Positions 19,914 to 29,292 of a DNA stretch of 64,000 nt are shown here, one piece after another. Source of the stretch: Hyphococcus sp. (GTDB lineage: Bacteria > Pseudomonadota > Alphaproteobacteria > Caulobacterales > Parvularculaceae). The stretch lies in assembly GCA_028289605.1 (NCBI GenBank), contig JANQON010000012.1, positions 1 to 64,000 on the forward strand, read 5' to 3'. The stretch's first letter is position 1, and every line of letters begins with the position of its first letter. A program made the translations under genes and the position numbers. The notes beneath the pieces were generated by a model, which ran no database searches, had not been told where the DNA came from, and saw nothing but the letters and a program-made list of their open reading frames with translations.

Positions 19914-20929
19914 GCGCCTTTCGCCCGTATCTCGCAGCGGCCATGTCCGGACGCAACCTCTCCGGCGACGAGATGGGCGCTGCGATGGGCGTCATTCTCG
20001 ACGGCGGCGCGAGCGACATCGAACTCGCCGGCTTCCTGGCGGCGCTGCGCGCTCGCGGCGAAACTGTCGAAGAAATCGCCGCCGCGGCGAAAGCCATGCG
20101 GTCAAAAGCGTTGACGGTGGAGGCGCCGGCTGAGGCCATCGACACATGCGGCACCGGCGGCGACGGCGCCGACACCTTCAATATTTCGACCGCCGCCGCC
20201 CTCATTGTCGCCGGCGCCGGCGTTCCCGTCGCGAAACACGGCAACAAAGCTGTGTCATCCAAGTCAGGCTCGTCTGAGGTGTTGGAAGCGCTGGGCGTCA
20301 AACTCGACATTCCGCCGGCTCAGATCACGCGATGTATTGAAAACGCGAATGTCGGCTTCATGTTCGCCGCGCTCCATCACGGCGCGGTCAAACACGCCGC
20401 CGCCGCCCGGCGCGGGCTTGGCCAGCGCACCATGTTCAATGTCCTTGGACCGTTGTCGAACCCGGCCGGCGCCAAGCGGCAGCTGATGGGCGTCTTCGCC
20501 AGAGATCTTGTGCGGCCCGTCGCCGAGGTCCTGCCGCATCTCGGCGTTGAGGCCGCCTGGGTGGTCCATGGAAGCGACGGCCTTGACGAACTCACCACCA
20601 CGGGACCGACCTTCGTCGCCGCGCTGGATCAGAAACAAATCCGCGAATTCGAAATTACGCCGCAGGACGCCGGTCTTAAGGCCGCCGATCCGCAGGACCT
20701 GGTTGGGGGCGCGCCGGCGGAAAACGCGGCCTCGATCGCCAGGCTCCTTGACGGCGAAGGCGGCGCGTTTCGCAACATCGCCGTCCTTAATGCCGGCGCC
20801 GCGCTTGTCGTCAGCAAAGCGGCCGGCGACATCAGCGCCGGCGCGAGGATGGCCGAACAATCGATCGACTCAGGCGCGGCGAAAGATGCGCTCGCGCGCC
20901 TCGTCGAAACCTCCAACGCAATGTCATGA
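19910..20929 (+). CDS. trpD: Anthranilate phosphoribosyltransferase
   Basis: A 339-residue enzyme that joins anthranilate to PRPP. Diagnostic sites are [17 protein letters not shown] for PRPP binding, [23 protein letters not shown], then [19 protein letters not shown]. The N-terminal helical domain ([11 protein letters not shown]) is intact. It overlaps trpG and trpC by ATGA, which indicates translational coupling in a trpG-trpD-trpC operon. Confidence 0.97.
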   Translation: MSAFRPYLAAAMSGRNLSGDEMGAAMGVILDGGASDIELAGFLAALRARGETVEEIAAAAKAMRSKALTVEAPAEAIDTCGTGGDGADTFNISTAAALIVAGAGVPVAKHGNKAVSSKSGSSEVLEALGVKLDIPPAQITRCIENANVGFMFAALHHGAVKHAAAARRGLGQRTMFNVLGPLSNPAGAKRQLMGVFARDLVRPVAEVLPHLGVEAAWVVHGSDGLDELTTTGPTFVAALDQKQIREFEITPQDAGLKAADPQDLVGGAPAENAASIARLLDGEGGAFRNIAVLNAGAALVVSKAAGDISAGARMAEQSIDSGAAKDALARLVETSNAMS

Positions 20930-21720
20930 CCATCCTCGACAAGATCATCGCCTACAAGAAGGACGAAGTGGCGCGGGCGAAAGCGAACGCGCCGGCGGCG
21001 AGTCTGGAAGCGCTCGCCCAAGAATACCAGCCCAAAGGATTCAAGAGCGCGCTTGAGCGACAAGCGCAAACCGGGTTTGCGTTGATTGCTGAAATCAAGA
21101 AAGCCAGTCCCTCAAAGGGATTGATCCGGCAAGACTTCGATCCGCCGCAGATTGCAAAAGCCTATCAGGCGGGCGGTGCGGCCTGCCTGTCGGTGTTGAC
21201 CGACGGACCATCGTTCCAGGGCGATCCCGATTATCTGCGGGCGGCGCGCGAGAGCGTTCCGTTGCCCATCCTGCGCAAGGACTTCATGATCGATCCCTAT
21301 CAGGTCGCCGAAGCGCGGACGTGGGGCGCCGACTGCATTCTTCTCATTATGGCGTGCCTTTCCGACGCGCAGGCCGCCGAATTGCAATCCGCCGCCGAGG
21401 CCCTGCGCCTGGATGCGCTGGTGGAGGTCCACGACCGAAACGAGCTTAATCGCGCGCTTGACCTGAACGCTGAATTCATTGGCGTGAACAACCGCGATCT
21501 CAAGACGTTCAATACAGATCTTGGCGTTACAGCGGAGATAGCCGCGGCCGCCCCGCAAGGCGTTTTTCTGGTTTCAGAAAGCGGCATTTCCAACCATGAG
21601 GACCTCGTCACCCTCGCCGGATATGGCGCGAAGGCCTTTCTCGTGGGCGAGAGCCTGATGCGGTCAAGCGATATCGCCGCCGCCACGCGGCGCTTGTTGA
21701 GCCCCGTCTCCTCTGCCTGA
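20926..21720 (+). CDS. trpC: Indole-3-glycerol phosphate synthase
   Basis: The 264-residue TIM-barrel enzyme closes the indole ring in tryptophan synthesis. Motifs are [16 protein letters not shown] with the catalytic lysine, [14 protein letters not shown] and [14 protein letters not shown], then NNRDLKTF and [12 protein letters not shown]. It overlaps trpD by ATGA. In many relatives moaC and moeA follow trpC before lexA. Here lexA is next, after a 182-bp gap holding a LexA operator. Confidence 0.97.
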   Translation: MTILDKIIAYKKDEVARAKANAPAASLEALAQEYQPKGFKSALERQAQTGFALIAEIKKASPSKGLIRQDFDPPQIAKAYQAGGAACLSVLTDGPSFQGDPDYLRAARESVPLPILRKDFMIDPYQVAEARTWGADCILLIMACLSDAQAAELQSAAEALRLDALVEVHDRNELNRALDLNAEFIGVNNRDLKTFNTDLGVTAEIAAAAPQGVFLVSESGISNHEDLVTLAGYGAKAFLVGESLMRSSDIAAATRRLLSPVSSA

Positions 21721-21754
21721 CGTCAGCGGGCCCGACCCTCGTCGCCGGAGCTGC

Positions 21755-21783
21755 TTGACCGCTAAAAAGAACAACAATAGAAC
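21755..21783 (+). promoter_or_regulatory. lexA promoter with overlapping LexA (SOS) box
   Basis: GAAC-N7-GAAC at 21769-21783 matches the alphaproteobacterial LexA operator (GTTC-N7-GTTC in reverse). It overlaps a sigma-70-like promoter: TTGACC (21755-21760), a 17-bp spacer and TAGAAC (21778-21783). The operator would cover the -10 region, which implies autorepression of lexA. A weaker half-match (GTTC-N7-GTTT, 21795-21809) follows and may be a second, lower-affinity site. Confidence 0.8.
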
Positions 21784-21902
21784 GTTGTCGGTTTGTTCTT
21801 CAGCCGTTTCGACGGCGTAAGCAGCGCACGAATGCGGGCGACCCGAAATCCGGGCGTTTCCAGATGTGCGCATTTGAGCACTGAGAAAGCGAGCGGCGCC
21901 CC

Positions 21903-22616
21903 ATGTTGACGAAAAAACAGCACGAACTGCTGGCCTTCATCCATGATCGAATCAGCGAGACCGGGGTATCCCCGTCTTTTGACGAGATGAAAGACGCTCT
22001 TGAACTTCGTTCGAAATCAGGCGTGCATCGTCTCATCACCGCGCTTGAAGAGCGGGGCTTCATTCGGCGACTGCCAAATCGGGCCCGGGCGCTGGAGGTC
22101 CTTCGCATGCCGCCCGAGGCCCAACCCGCAACCGCAAAGTCCGGCGCCGGATTTGCGCCTGCGGTGGTGGACGGCGGCTTCGACCGTCGCAGCGGCCGGG
22201 GCAACGTCCGTCCCGCCGCTCCTTCGACCGCCGCAAACGACCTTCCCGTATTGGGCCGCATCGCTGCGGGCACGCCGATCGAAGCCATTCAGCATGAGGT
22301 TGATCGTATCGCCGCGCCCGAAGCGCTTATGGGCGGGGGCGAACACTTCATCCTCGAGGTGCAAGGGGAATCCATGATCGAGGCCGGGATTCACGACGGC
22401 GATTTTGTCATCATCAAACGCTGCGACACGGCGGGAAGCGGCGATATCGTGGTCGCCCTTGTTGATGACGAGGAAGCGACCTTGAAGCGCCTGCGCAAGA
22501 AAGGCGCGTCGGTGGCCCTGGAAGCGGCCAATCCGGAATTCGAAACGCGGATCTATGGGCCTGACCGGGTTGCGGTTCAGGGCAAGCTTGTCGGTCTGAT
22601 GCGGCGATATCACTAA
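21903..22616 (+). CDS. lexA: LexA repressor
   Basis: This 237-residue protein is the SOS repressor. The N-terminal winged helix-turn-helix (residues 1-65: [47 protein letters not shown]) binds GAAC boxes. Autocleavage would occur at the Ala-Gly bond in RIAAGTPI. The catalytic serine is in [11 protein letters not shown] and the lysine in EATLKRL. A linker of about 50 residues is longer than in E. coli LexA, as usual in alphaproteobacteria. An overlapping LexA box in its promoter indicates autoregulation. Confidence 0.96.
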   Translation: MLTKKQHELLAFIHDRISETGVSPSFDEMKDALELRSKSGVHRLITALEERGFIRRLPNRARALEVLRMPPEAQPATAKSGAGFAPAVVDGGFDRRSGRGNVRPAAPSTAANDLPVLGRIAAGTPIEAIQHEVDRIAAPEALMGGGEHFILEVQGESMIEAGIHDGDFVIIKRCDTAGSGDIVVALVDDEEATLKRLRKKGASVALEAANPEFETRIYGPDRVAVQGKLVGLMRRYH

Positions 22617-22629
22617 CGCCAATGCCGCT

Positions 22630-24777
22630 TCAGGGCGACGCCGGCGCCCATGGGCGGACGCCGCGCGTCTCAGTAACTGACCGCACACTGATTGCTTCGC
22701 CCTCTATCCAAACCGCATGGGCGCCGCGCCGCCAGACCGAACGCTTGTCGATCAATATCGCCTTGCACGCCCGCCAGTCTTGTCCGCTGACCGGAAACAG
22801 AGCGACCACGACGGCGGCGCGCGCGCAGTCTTCTGCAAGGAATATTGGGTCTTCGATCACGGAAATCAGCGCGCCGTTGACCTCGGCGACGCACCCTTCC
22901 CGGCCGCACGAACCGATGTCAGCGATTGAGACGGGTCCAGCATTTTCTGCGGCGGCGCCTATCGCCTCATTCCACACTTTAATGGAAAACCGGTCCTTGC
23001 GTTCTGCGTAAGGCGCAACCGCGGGGCCGTGTTCCCGCTGAAGCACGACGCCGGCGTTTTCTCCCGACGCCGCGACGAACAGATCCGGCGGCGAGGCCGC
23101 AGCCGCCAGCAGCCACGCAACGGGCGCCCCGACAAGGCCCGCAAGCCGAAGCGGCGATCTCGCCAACAAAAGCCAAAGCCCTCCGGCGCTGAGGGCGATC
23201 AGCGCCGTTGTCGGCCATTGCACGGTAAGACGCACAGCGTTGGGCCAACTTGAGACTTCGCCGCCGATGGCGAGCACAACGTCAACGCCTTTCGCCGCCG
23301 CCGCCCAGGCCAGCTGATCAAGGCCGAACGGCGTCAGAATCAGTCCGATAACCGCCGCCGGCATGATCCAGAACGCCATCAGCGGCATCGCCAGCACGTT
23401 TGCCGGCAAAGAAAAAACTGCGACGCGATTGAAGTGATAGAGCGCGAAAGGCGCCGTTGCGAGCGAGGCCACAAGGTCCGTGAGGGCGAGACCGATCGCA
23501 TAGCGCTTCAACCGTGCGACCACTGAAAAACTGCGATCGGGATCCGCCCGTCGTGTCCACCACTCAAATCCGGCGATCAGCGCCGCCGCCGCTGCAAAGG
23601 ACATCTGAAATCCCGGATGCACAAGCGCCTCGGGCGTTGTCAGCAATACAATCGTCGCGGCAATCGCAATGTTCCGCAGAGAAAGCGCGCGCCGATCAAA
23701 CAAAATCGCCGCGAACATGATGGCCGCCATGATGAACGCCCGGCGCGGCGACCACGCGGCGCCGGATAATAGCAAATAGGCGAACCCAGAAAGCAGCGCC
23801 GCCGCGGCCGCCCATTTCTTGATCGGGAAACGAACCGCGATCGGCTCTATCGCCGCAAGCGCCGCTCTGACGGCGAAGAAGATGAGACCGGTGGCGAGCC
23901 CCATATGCAAACCGGAAATCGCCAACAGATGCGCCAGTCCCGCGTCACGCAACGCAGCCCTCGATTCCTCAGAAATCGCATCCCGTTTGCCAGTTACGAC
24001 GGCGGCCACAATGGCGCCGCCCTGTCCCGGCGCGGCCGCCGTAATGCGGCTGGCAAGCCCGGAACGAATATTTTCGATCCGTTGATCGGCGCCCCGTGCA
24101 GGCGGTGCGGATAAGGGCTGCGGCGCCGTTACCGCGAATCCGACAGCGCCGATGCGTTGAAAATAAAGCTGACGCCCGAAATCGAAACCGCCGGGAACGG
24201 CCGGCGCCGGCGGCGGTCCAAGACCGGCCCGAAAAGCGACGTGATCTCCGGCGCGAACGGCGGACGCCGGGCCGCGCCAGGTGATCCGCGCCCGTTGCGG
24301 CGTCTCCTCGCCGATTAAACCCTCGACGGCGTGCAAGGCGACAACCAGACGTTCGCCGCGCAATCCTCTTTCCACGGATACGACACGGCCTTCAATCGAT
24401 CGGATGCCCAATTCGCGGTCGACGACCGGCGCAGCGACGCGGTCCGCTCGCCAGTCGGCGGCGACAAATCCCAGCGCCGCAAGCGCAATCGCGGAGCTGA
24501 CCGCCCGCAACCGGGGCGCGGCTGCAAGGAAAAACAACGCAACGCCCAGCGCAGCCCACCCGACAATTGGAGGCGGCTCGGTCTTCAGGCCGAAATACGC
24601 GCCGACGCCGATCCCGATCGCCACCGGCGCCCAAGGGGCGAGATTCGCTAAATCGTCGGCCAACCAGCCCCGTATTTTTGCGCCCGCTGAAAACCGGATC
24701 CGGCTGACACGGGCCCGAAGGCGGTCAGCGCCGGGGAAAACGGGAAATGGCGGGATGTGGCTGCGCTGCGTCGTCAT
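22630..24777 (-). CDS. comEC: ComEC/Rec2-family DNA uptake channel protein
   Basis: This 715-residue multi-pass membrane protein contains the Competence domain (AIVAAVVTGKRDAISEESRAALRDAGLAHLLAISGLHMGLATGLI), the hallmark of ComEC channels for single-stranded DNA import. An OB-like DUF4131 region lies before it (about residues 110-220). The roughly 160 C-terminal residues contain no HxHxDH motif. The metallo-beta-lactamase nuclease domain of Gram-positive ComEC is therefore missing or degenerate, a usual state in alphaproteobacteria. The gene is convergent with lexA (13 bp apart) and divergent from gltX. Confidence 0.9.
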   Translation of the reverse strand: MTTQRSHIPPFPVFPGADRLRARVSRIRFSAGAKIRGWLADDLANLAPWAPVAIGIGVGAYFGLKTEPPPIVGWAALGVALFFLAAAPRLRAVSSAIALAALGFVAADWRADRVAAPVVDRELGIRSIEGRVVSVERGLRGERLVVALHAVEGLIGEETPQRARITWRGPASAVRAGDHVAFRAGLGPPPAPAVPGGFDFGRQLYFQRIGAVGFAVTAPQPLSAPPARGADQRIENIRSGLASRITAAAPGQGGAIVAAVVTGKRDAISEESRAALRDAGLAHLLAISGLHMGLATGLIFFAVRAALAAIEPIAVRFPIKKWAAAAALLSGFAYLLLSGAAWSPRRAFIMAAIMFAAILFDRRALSLRNIAIAATIVLLTTPEALVHPGFQMSFAAAAALIAGFEWWTRRADPDRSFSVVARLKRYAIGLALTDLVASLATAPFALYHFNRVAVFSLPANVLAMPLMAFWIMPAAVIGLILTPFGLDQLAWAAAAKGVDVVLAIGGEVSSWPNAVRLTVQWPTTALIALSAGGLWLLLARSPLRLAGLVGAPVAWLLAAAASPPDLFVAASGENAGVVLQREHGPAVAPYAERKDRFSIKVWNEAIGAAAENAGPVSIADIGSCGREGCVAEVNGALISVIEDPIFLAEDCARAAVVVALFPVSGQDWRACKAILIDKRSVWRRGAHAVWIEGEAISVRSVTETRGVRPWAPASP

Positions 24778-24864
24778 GGACGGATAGGCGCCGTTTGGAG
24801 TTTTGTGCTAACGGACAACGCAACTTCCGACACCATCGCACAAAAAAGGGATCGGGTCTAAGTC

Positions 24865-26301
24865 ATGCCCCCAAGCGAATCAGTCGCGCCCGCCAATCAG
24901 AGCGGCGCAGTGGTCACCCGTTTTGCCCCCTCGCCCACCGGTTATCTTCACATCGGCGGCGCGCGAACGGCCCTCTTCAACTGGCTTTACGCACGCAGTC
25001 GCGGCGGCAAGTTTTTTCTTCGGATCGAAGACACCGACCGGGCGCGACACACCGAAGCTGCGGTCGACGCGATTCTCGACGGCCTGGACTGGCTGGGCCT
25101 CGACTGGGACGGCCAACCGCTTTCGCAATATGCGCGCCGGGAACGCCATATCGAGATCGCCAATCTGCTGCTGGAACAAGGCAACGCCTACAAATGCTGG
25201 CTCTCCGGCGACGCGCTGAGCGCTGCGCGCGAGCAGGCGAAAGCCGAGGGCGTCCGGTTTGAAAGTCCCTGGCGGGAGGCCGATCCTGCCGACGGGCCGC
25301 CAGGGGAGCCGTTCGCGATCCGCTTCAAGGCGCCGCGAGAGGGTGAGACCCTCGTCGAAGACGCTGTCCAGGGAACCGTAAAATTTCCCAACCAGGCCCT
25401 CGACGATTTGATTGTGCTGAGGAGCGACGGCAACCCAACCTACAACCTCGCCGTTGTGGTAGACGATCATGATATGGGCGTCACCCATGTTATCCGCGGA
25501 GACGATCATTTAAACAACGCCGCACGCCAGCAGCAGATCTATGCGGCGCTCGACTGGGCCTCGCCGGTATTCGCGCATGTTCCGCTGATCCACGGCGCTG
25601 ACGGCGCCAAACTCTCTAAACGTCACGGCGCGCTTGGCGTCGAGGCCTATCGCGACGAAGGATTCCTGTCAGACGGTCTCGCCAACTATCTCATGCGACT
25701 TGGCTGGAGCCACGGCGACGATGAGATCATTCCGCGCGACAAGGCGCTTGAGTGGTTTGGTTTAGACGGCGTCAAGAAAGCGCCGGCGAGGCTCGACCAG
25801 GAAAAACTCAAAGCGGTAAACGCACACTATGTCGAAGCACTGAGCGACCAAGAGTTCTGCGCGCTGGCCTCTCCGTTTCTGGAGAGGAGCGGAATTATTC
25901 TTTATGCTGAGAATAAAGAACAGTTGTTGCGCGCGGCCCCGTTTTTGAAATTACGGTGCGCAACGCTTGCAGACATCGTTGACGCCGCCGCGTTTCTTTT
26001 TCTGAAACGCCCTCTTGTTGTCGAAGGCAAAGCGGCCAAACCGCTCAAAAAGGACGGCGCCGCGGAGATGCTGAGAGCCGCCGACGACGCATTAGGGAAT
26101 GACGACGTTTGGTTAACGGCCGCAGCGATTAACGACCGCCTTCAGCAACTCGCCGAGGAAAAAGGCGTCGGTTTCGGCGCGATCGGCCCCCCATTGCGCG
26201 CAGCGCTGACGGGCGGCAAGCCTTCGCCGGCTATCGGCGAGGTGCTATACAGCCTCGGACCCGCCGAATCACGGGCCCGAATCCGTGATCAAATCCACTG
26301 A
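24865..26301 (+). CDS. gltX: Glutamyl-tRNA synthetase
   Basis: The 478-residue class I synthetase charges tRNA-Glu. RFAPSPTGYLHIGGARTAL is the HIGH region, FFLRIEDTDRAR follows, and KLSKRHGA is the KMSKS motif. Length is normal for a bacterial GluRS. No CxCxxC zinc motif is evident. The ribosome binding site is weak. It lies between comEC (divergent) and gltA, an order common in alphaproteobacteria. Confidence 0.95.
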   Translation: MPPSESVAPANQSGAVVTRFAPSPTGYLHIGGARTALFNWLYARSRGGKFFLRIEDTDRARHTEAAVDAILDGLDWLGLDWDGQPLSQYARRERHIEIANLLLEQGNAYKCWLSGDALSAAREQAKAEGVRFESPWREADPADGPPGEPFAIRFKAPREGETLVEDAVQGTVKFPNQALDDLIVLRSDGNPTYNLAVVVDDHDMGVTHVIRGDDHLNNAARQQQIYAALDWASPVFAHVPLIHGADGAKLSKRHGALGVEAYRDEGFLSDGLANYLMRLGWSHGDDEIIPRDKALEWFGLDGVKKAPARLDQEKLKAVNAHYVEALSDQEFCALASPFLERSGIILYAENKEQLLRAAPFLKLRCATLADIVDAAAFLFLKRPLVVEGKAAKPLKKDGAAEMLRAADDALGNDDVWLTAAAINDRLQQLAEEKGVGFGAIGPPLRAALTGGKPSPAIGEVLYSLGPAESRARIRDQIH

Positions 26302-26309
26302 GGTCGGCT

Positions 26310-26338
26310 CTGGCGTATAGGGCATAAAATAGTATTAT
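26310..26338 (+). promoter_or_regulatory. Possible gltA promoter
   Basis: A TATTAT -10-like hexamer (26333-26338) lies 17 bp after CTGGCG (26310-26315), a weak -35 match with three of six consensus bases. The stretch is AT-rich compared with its surroundings and lies 54 bp before the gltA start. This is a motif guess only. Confidence 0.3.
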
Positions 26339-26391
26339 GTGCGCTGCAGCAAAAAAGTTGCCGCGCCGCAAACAAAGCAAGGGCTTGATGA

Positions 26392-27705
26392 ATGAAAAGC
26401 GAACTCAACCAGACCTCTAGCGCCAGCATTACGTACAAAGGCGAGACGAAGGAGTTCCCCGTGTTTTCCGCGACCGCCGGCCCGGACGTCATCGACATCC
26501 GCAAATTTTACGGTCAAACCGGCGCATTCACCTTCGATCCCGGCTTCACTTCCACGGCGAGCTGCGAATCAAAAATCACCTTCATCGACGGCGACGAAGG
26601 CGTGCTGCTTTATCGCGGATATCCGATTGATCAGCTTGCGGAAAACTCAGATTTTCTCGAAGTCGCTTATCTTCTTTTAAATGGTGAATTGCCGGACGAG
26701 CAGCAGCGCGATTGGTTCGATAACTCGATTACGCGCCACACCATGGTTCACGAGCAACTCAAGAATTTCTACAGCGGTTTCCGTCGGGACGCGCACCCGA
26801 TGGCGATCATGGTCGGCGTCGTCGGCGCCCTGTCGGCGTTCTATCACGACTCAACGGATATCAACGATCCTAAACAACGCCTTGTCGCCACCCATCGCAT
26901 GATCGCCAAAATGCCGACGATTGCAGCGATGGCTTATAAATACTCGATCGGACAGGCTTTTGTTTTCCCCCGCAACGATCTCGACTACACATCAAACTTC
27001 ATGCGCATGTGCTTCGCCGTGGGCGCTGAAGACTTTGAGTGCAACAAGGTCCTGTGCGACGCGCTCGACAAGATTTTCATTCTGCATATGGATCACGAGC
27101 AGAACGCATCGACGTCAACGGTGCGCCTTGCCGGATCGTCCGGGGCCAATCCGTTCGCCTGCATTGCGGCGGGCATCGCATCGCTGTGGGGACCGGCCCA
27201 TGGCGGCGCAAACGAAGCGGCCCTCAATATGCTTGAGGAGATCGGCACCACCGACCGCATTCCTGAATATATCGCCCGGGCGAAAGACAAGTCCGATCCG
27301 TTCCGCCTGATGGGCTTTGGGCACCGCGTTTACAAGAACTACGACCCACGCGCCAAGGTGATGCGCGCCGCCTGTCACGAAGTGCTCGACGCTCTGGGCG
27401 TGCGCGAAGAACCGCTGTTGCAGGTGGCGATGGAGCTTGAGCGGATTGCGCTTGAGGACGAGTATTTCGTTGACAAGAAGCTGTATCCGAATATCGACTT
27501 CTATTCAGGCATCACCCTGCGCGCGCTCGGTTTCCCGACGGATATGTTCACCGTGCTGTTCGCCCTGGCGAGAACGGTCGGCTGGATCGCTCAGTGGTCG
27601 GAAATGATTGAAGATCCCAACCAAAAGATCGGGCGACCGCGCCAGATTTACACCGGCAAGCCGCATCGCGACTATGTTTCCCTGCAAAGCCGCCGCAAGG
27701 ATTAG
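26392..27705 (+). CDS. gltA: Citrate synthase
   Basis: The 437-residue enzyme condenses acetyl-CoA with oxaloacetate at the entry of the TCA cycle. It resembles the NADH-regulated type II citrate synthases. Active-site segments are [23 protein letters not shown] and [14 protein letters not shown]. The N-terminal beta domain ([35 protein letters not shown]) is complete. AAGGG lies 8 bases before the ATG at 26392. Confidence 0.97.
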   Translation: MKSELNQTSSASITYKGETKEFPVFSATAGPDVIDIRKFYGQTGAFTFDPGFTSTASCESKITFIDGDEGVLLYRGYPIDQLAENSDFLEVAYLLLNGELPDEQQRDWFDNSITRHTMVHEQLKNFYSGFRRDAHPMAIMVGVVGALSAFYHDSTDINDPKQRLVATHRMIAKMPTIAAMAYKYSIGQAFVFPRNDLDYTSNFMRMCFAVGAEDFECNKVLCDALDKIFILHMDHEQNASTSTVRLAGSSGANPFACIAAGIASLWGPAHGGANEAALNMLEEIGTTDRIPEYIARAKDKSDPFRLMGFGHRVYKNYDPRAKVMRAACHEVLDALGVREEPLLQVAMELERIALEDEYFVDKKLYPNIDFYSGITLRALGFPTDMFTVLFALARTVGWIAQWSEMIEDPNQKIGRPRQIYTGKPHRDYVSLQSRRKD

Positions 27706-27727
27706 GATTGCGTTGTAACGCAGCTCA

Positions 27728-28231
27728 ATGACCGGTTTTCATCCCTTCGAATTTGAAGGGCCGGTGGAATACTATGACGTTGGAAGCGACCGCTACCGGT
27801 ATACGGTCGTGTTCGTTCCAACGGCGATTCTCAAAAAATTGCCCCTTAAGGAGCACCCGCGCCTTCGGATTGAAGGCGAGATTAACGACATTCCCATTGA
27901 GGCAAGTCTTACGCCGGCGAAGGGCCGGTACTATGTGCTTCTCTCGCGCAAATTTCTAAAAGAAATAGAATCCGCCGTCGGCGATCTTGTCTTCGTTCGC
28001 TTTTCAGTTGGCGATCAAGACGCGGTCGACACGCCGGAGGTTTTGCAGGAAGCCTTGCGCAAAAATCGAAAAATGCAAACTCTGTGGGACAAACAAACCG
28101 CCGGCAAACAACGTGGACTAGCGTATCGCGTCGCATCGGCGAAGAGACCGGAAACGCAGCAAAAGCGCATTGCAGAGGTGTTTGATATCCTTACCGGCAA
28201 GCGCGATGCTTACGGCAAGCTGGTGCGATAA
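27728..28231 (+). CDS. DUF1905 plus YdeI/OmpD-associated domain protein
   Basis: The 167-residue protein combines an N-terminal beta-barrel-like DUF1905 domain (FEFEGPVEYYD, YTVVFVPTAILKKLPL, LRIEGEINDIPIEASL, YYVLLSRKFLKEI) with a C-terminal helical YdeI-type domain (LRKNRKMQTLWDKQT, SAKRPETQQKRIAEVFDIL). Both often occur together in small cytoplasmic proteins with no firm biochemical role. It follows gltA by 22 bp and may be read through from it. It converges with the DUF2807 gene. Confidence 0.8.
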   Translation: MTGFHPFEFEGPVEYYDVGSDRYRYTVVFVPTAILKKLPLKEHPRLRIEGEINDIPIEASLTPAKGRYYVLLSRKFLKEIESAVGDLVFVRFSVGDQDAVDTPEVLQEALRKNRKMQTLWDKQTAGKQRGLAYRVASAKRPETQQKRIAEVFDILTGKRDAYGKLVR

Positions 28232-28248
28232 AGACGCCTGCAAGGCAT

Positions 28249-29214
28249 TCAATCTTCGTCGGTGAAAATCCTGTCGCCGACATAAACATCGCCGCCGCCC
28301 TTGTGGACGATGCGTCCGCTGACCGAACGCATGCGCACTTCGGACGAGCCGTAAAGGCGCAATTCGGGTTGCGCCGCCTGGCCGCCGAAATAAACGCCGC
28401 CGGAGCCGTCGATCGTCGCCTTTAGCTTGTCCGCGCGTCCGCTTTTCACCGCGGCGCCGCCCGATCCCGCGATACGCACCGTCATCGGTCCGTTCAGGCG
28501 CGTCGCGCGCACGACGCCGGAACCTGCGATGGAAACATCGAGCATGCCGTCAATATCGCCGAGAATGACATCGCCCGGCCCTGCGATGTCGACATCGGCC
28601 ATGGCCACATCGCCGGCCATGACGTCCGCATCGCCCGATACGTCGATTTCAAGCCCCGACGCAACGTCGCCCATAACCAGCCGGCTGCCGTGAATGACGC
28701 CCACCGACGCCTCTTCCACATTCGCCGTTTCGCCGTAAACATAACAGGCGTCGAGCCCTAAACGCCCGTCCAAGCGCTCCATTTTGAGCTTCATGCGCGC
28801 GTCGATGAAATCGACATCCCCCTTCACCGGCATGGAAACGACGATTGTCGGAAAGTCTTCGAAAAACGCGTCGTCGACCGGCTCCCCGTCGGAGGCTTCG
28901 CGATCCTTGCGCAGGTTGACCGTGCGCGTGATCCGGTCATCGCAGCAGTTTTTGTCCTCATCGTCGGCCCAGCGCTCGCCGGTCACCATGACGACGCCGT
29001 CTTTTTCGATTACTTCAATCGCTGCAAATTTTTTGCCTTGGCGGATCTCAATGTCGATCTCATCGCCGTTGGTGGTGGTGATCTCCACTGCGCCGGTAAT
29101 GTCCTGAAATGAGATTTTGTTTGTTTCAAATGTAGCGGCCTTTGCGATCGCCAGCAGCGAGAACCCGCCGATTGCGGTGGAAATTGCAAAAACTGAAAAA
29201 GATCTGCATGTCAT
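28249..29214 (-). CDS. Exported DUF2807 (GIN-domain) protein
   Basis: The 321-residue protein has a signal peptide (MTCRSFSVFAISTAIGGFSLLAIAKA). Its beta-rich body holds repeated GSG units, such as VSIAGSGVVRATRL, VRIAGSGGAAVKS and TIDGSGGVYFGGQ, which mark DUF2807 head-domain proteins of right-handed beta-helix type. Several DxxxxD-rich segments lie in the middle. The role is unknown. It may be a surface or periplasmic adhesin-like protein. The gene has its own start upstream of the hutG 3' end and no operon partner. Confidence 0.72.
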   Translation of the reverse strand: MTCRSFSVFAISTAIGGFSLLAIAKAATFETNKISFQDITGAVEITTTNGDEIDIEIRQGKKFAAIEVIEKDGVVMVTGERWADDEDKNCCDDRITRTVNLRKDREASDGEPVDDAFFEDFPTIVVSMPVKGDVDFIDARMKLKMERLDGRLGLDACYVYGETANVEEASVGVIHGSRLVMGDVASGLEIDVSGDADVMAGDVAMADVDIAGPGDVILGDIDGMLDVSIAGSGVVRATRLNGPMTVRIAGSGGAAVKSGRADKLKATIDGSGGVYFGGQAAQPELRLYGSSEVRMRSVSGRIVHKGGGDVYVGDRIFTDED

Positions 29215-29292
29215 GTAACCCTACCTGGACCGGACCGGCCCCACGCGCTTAACCCTAGCGAGATGATAGCAAATCCCGCGCCGAGACGGCCA

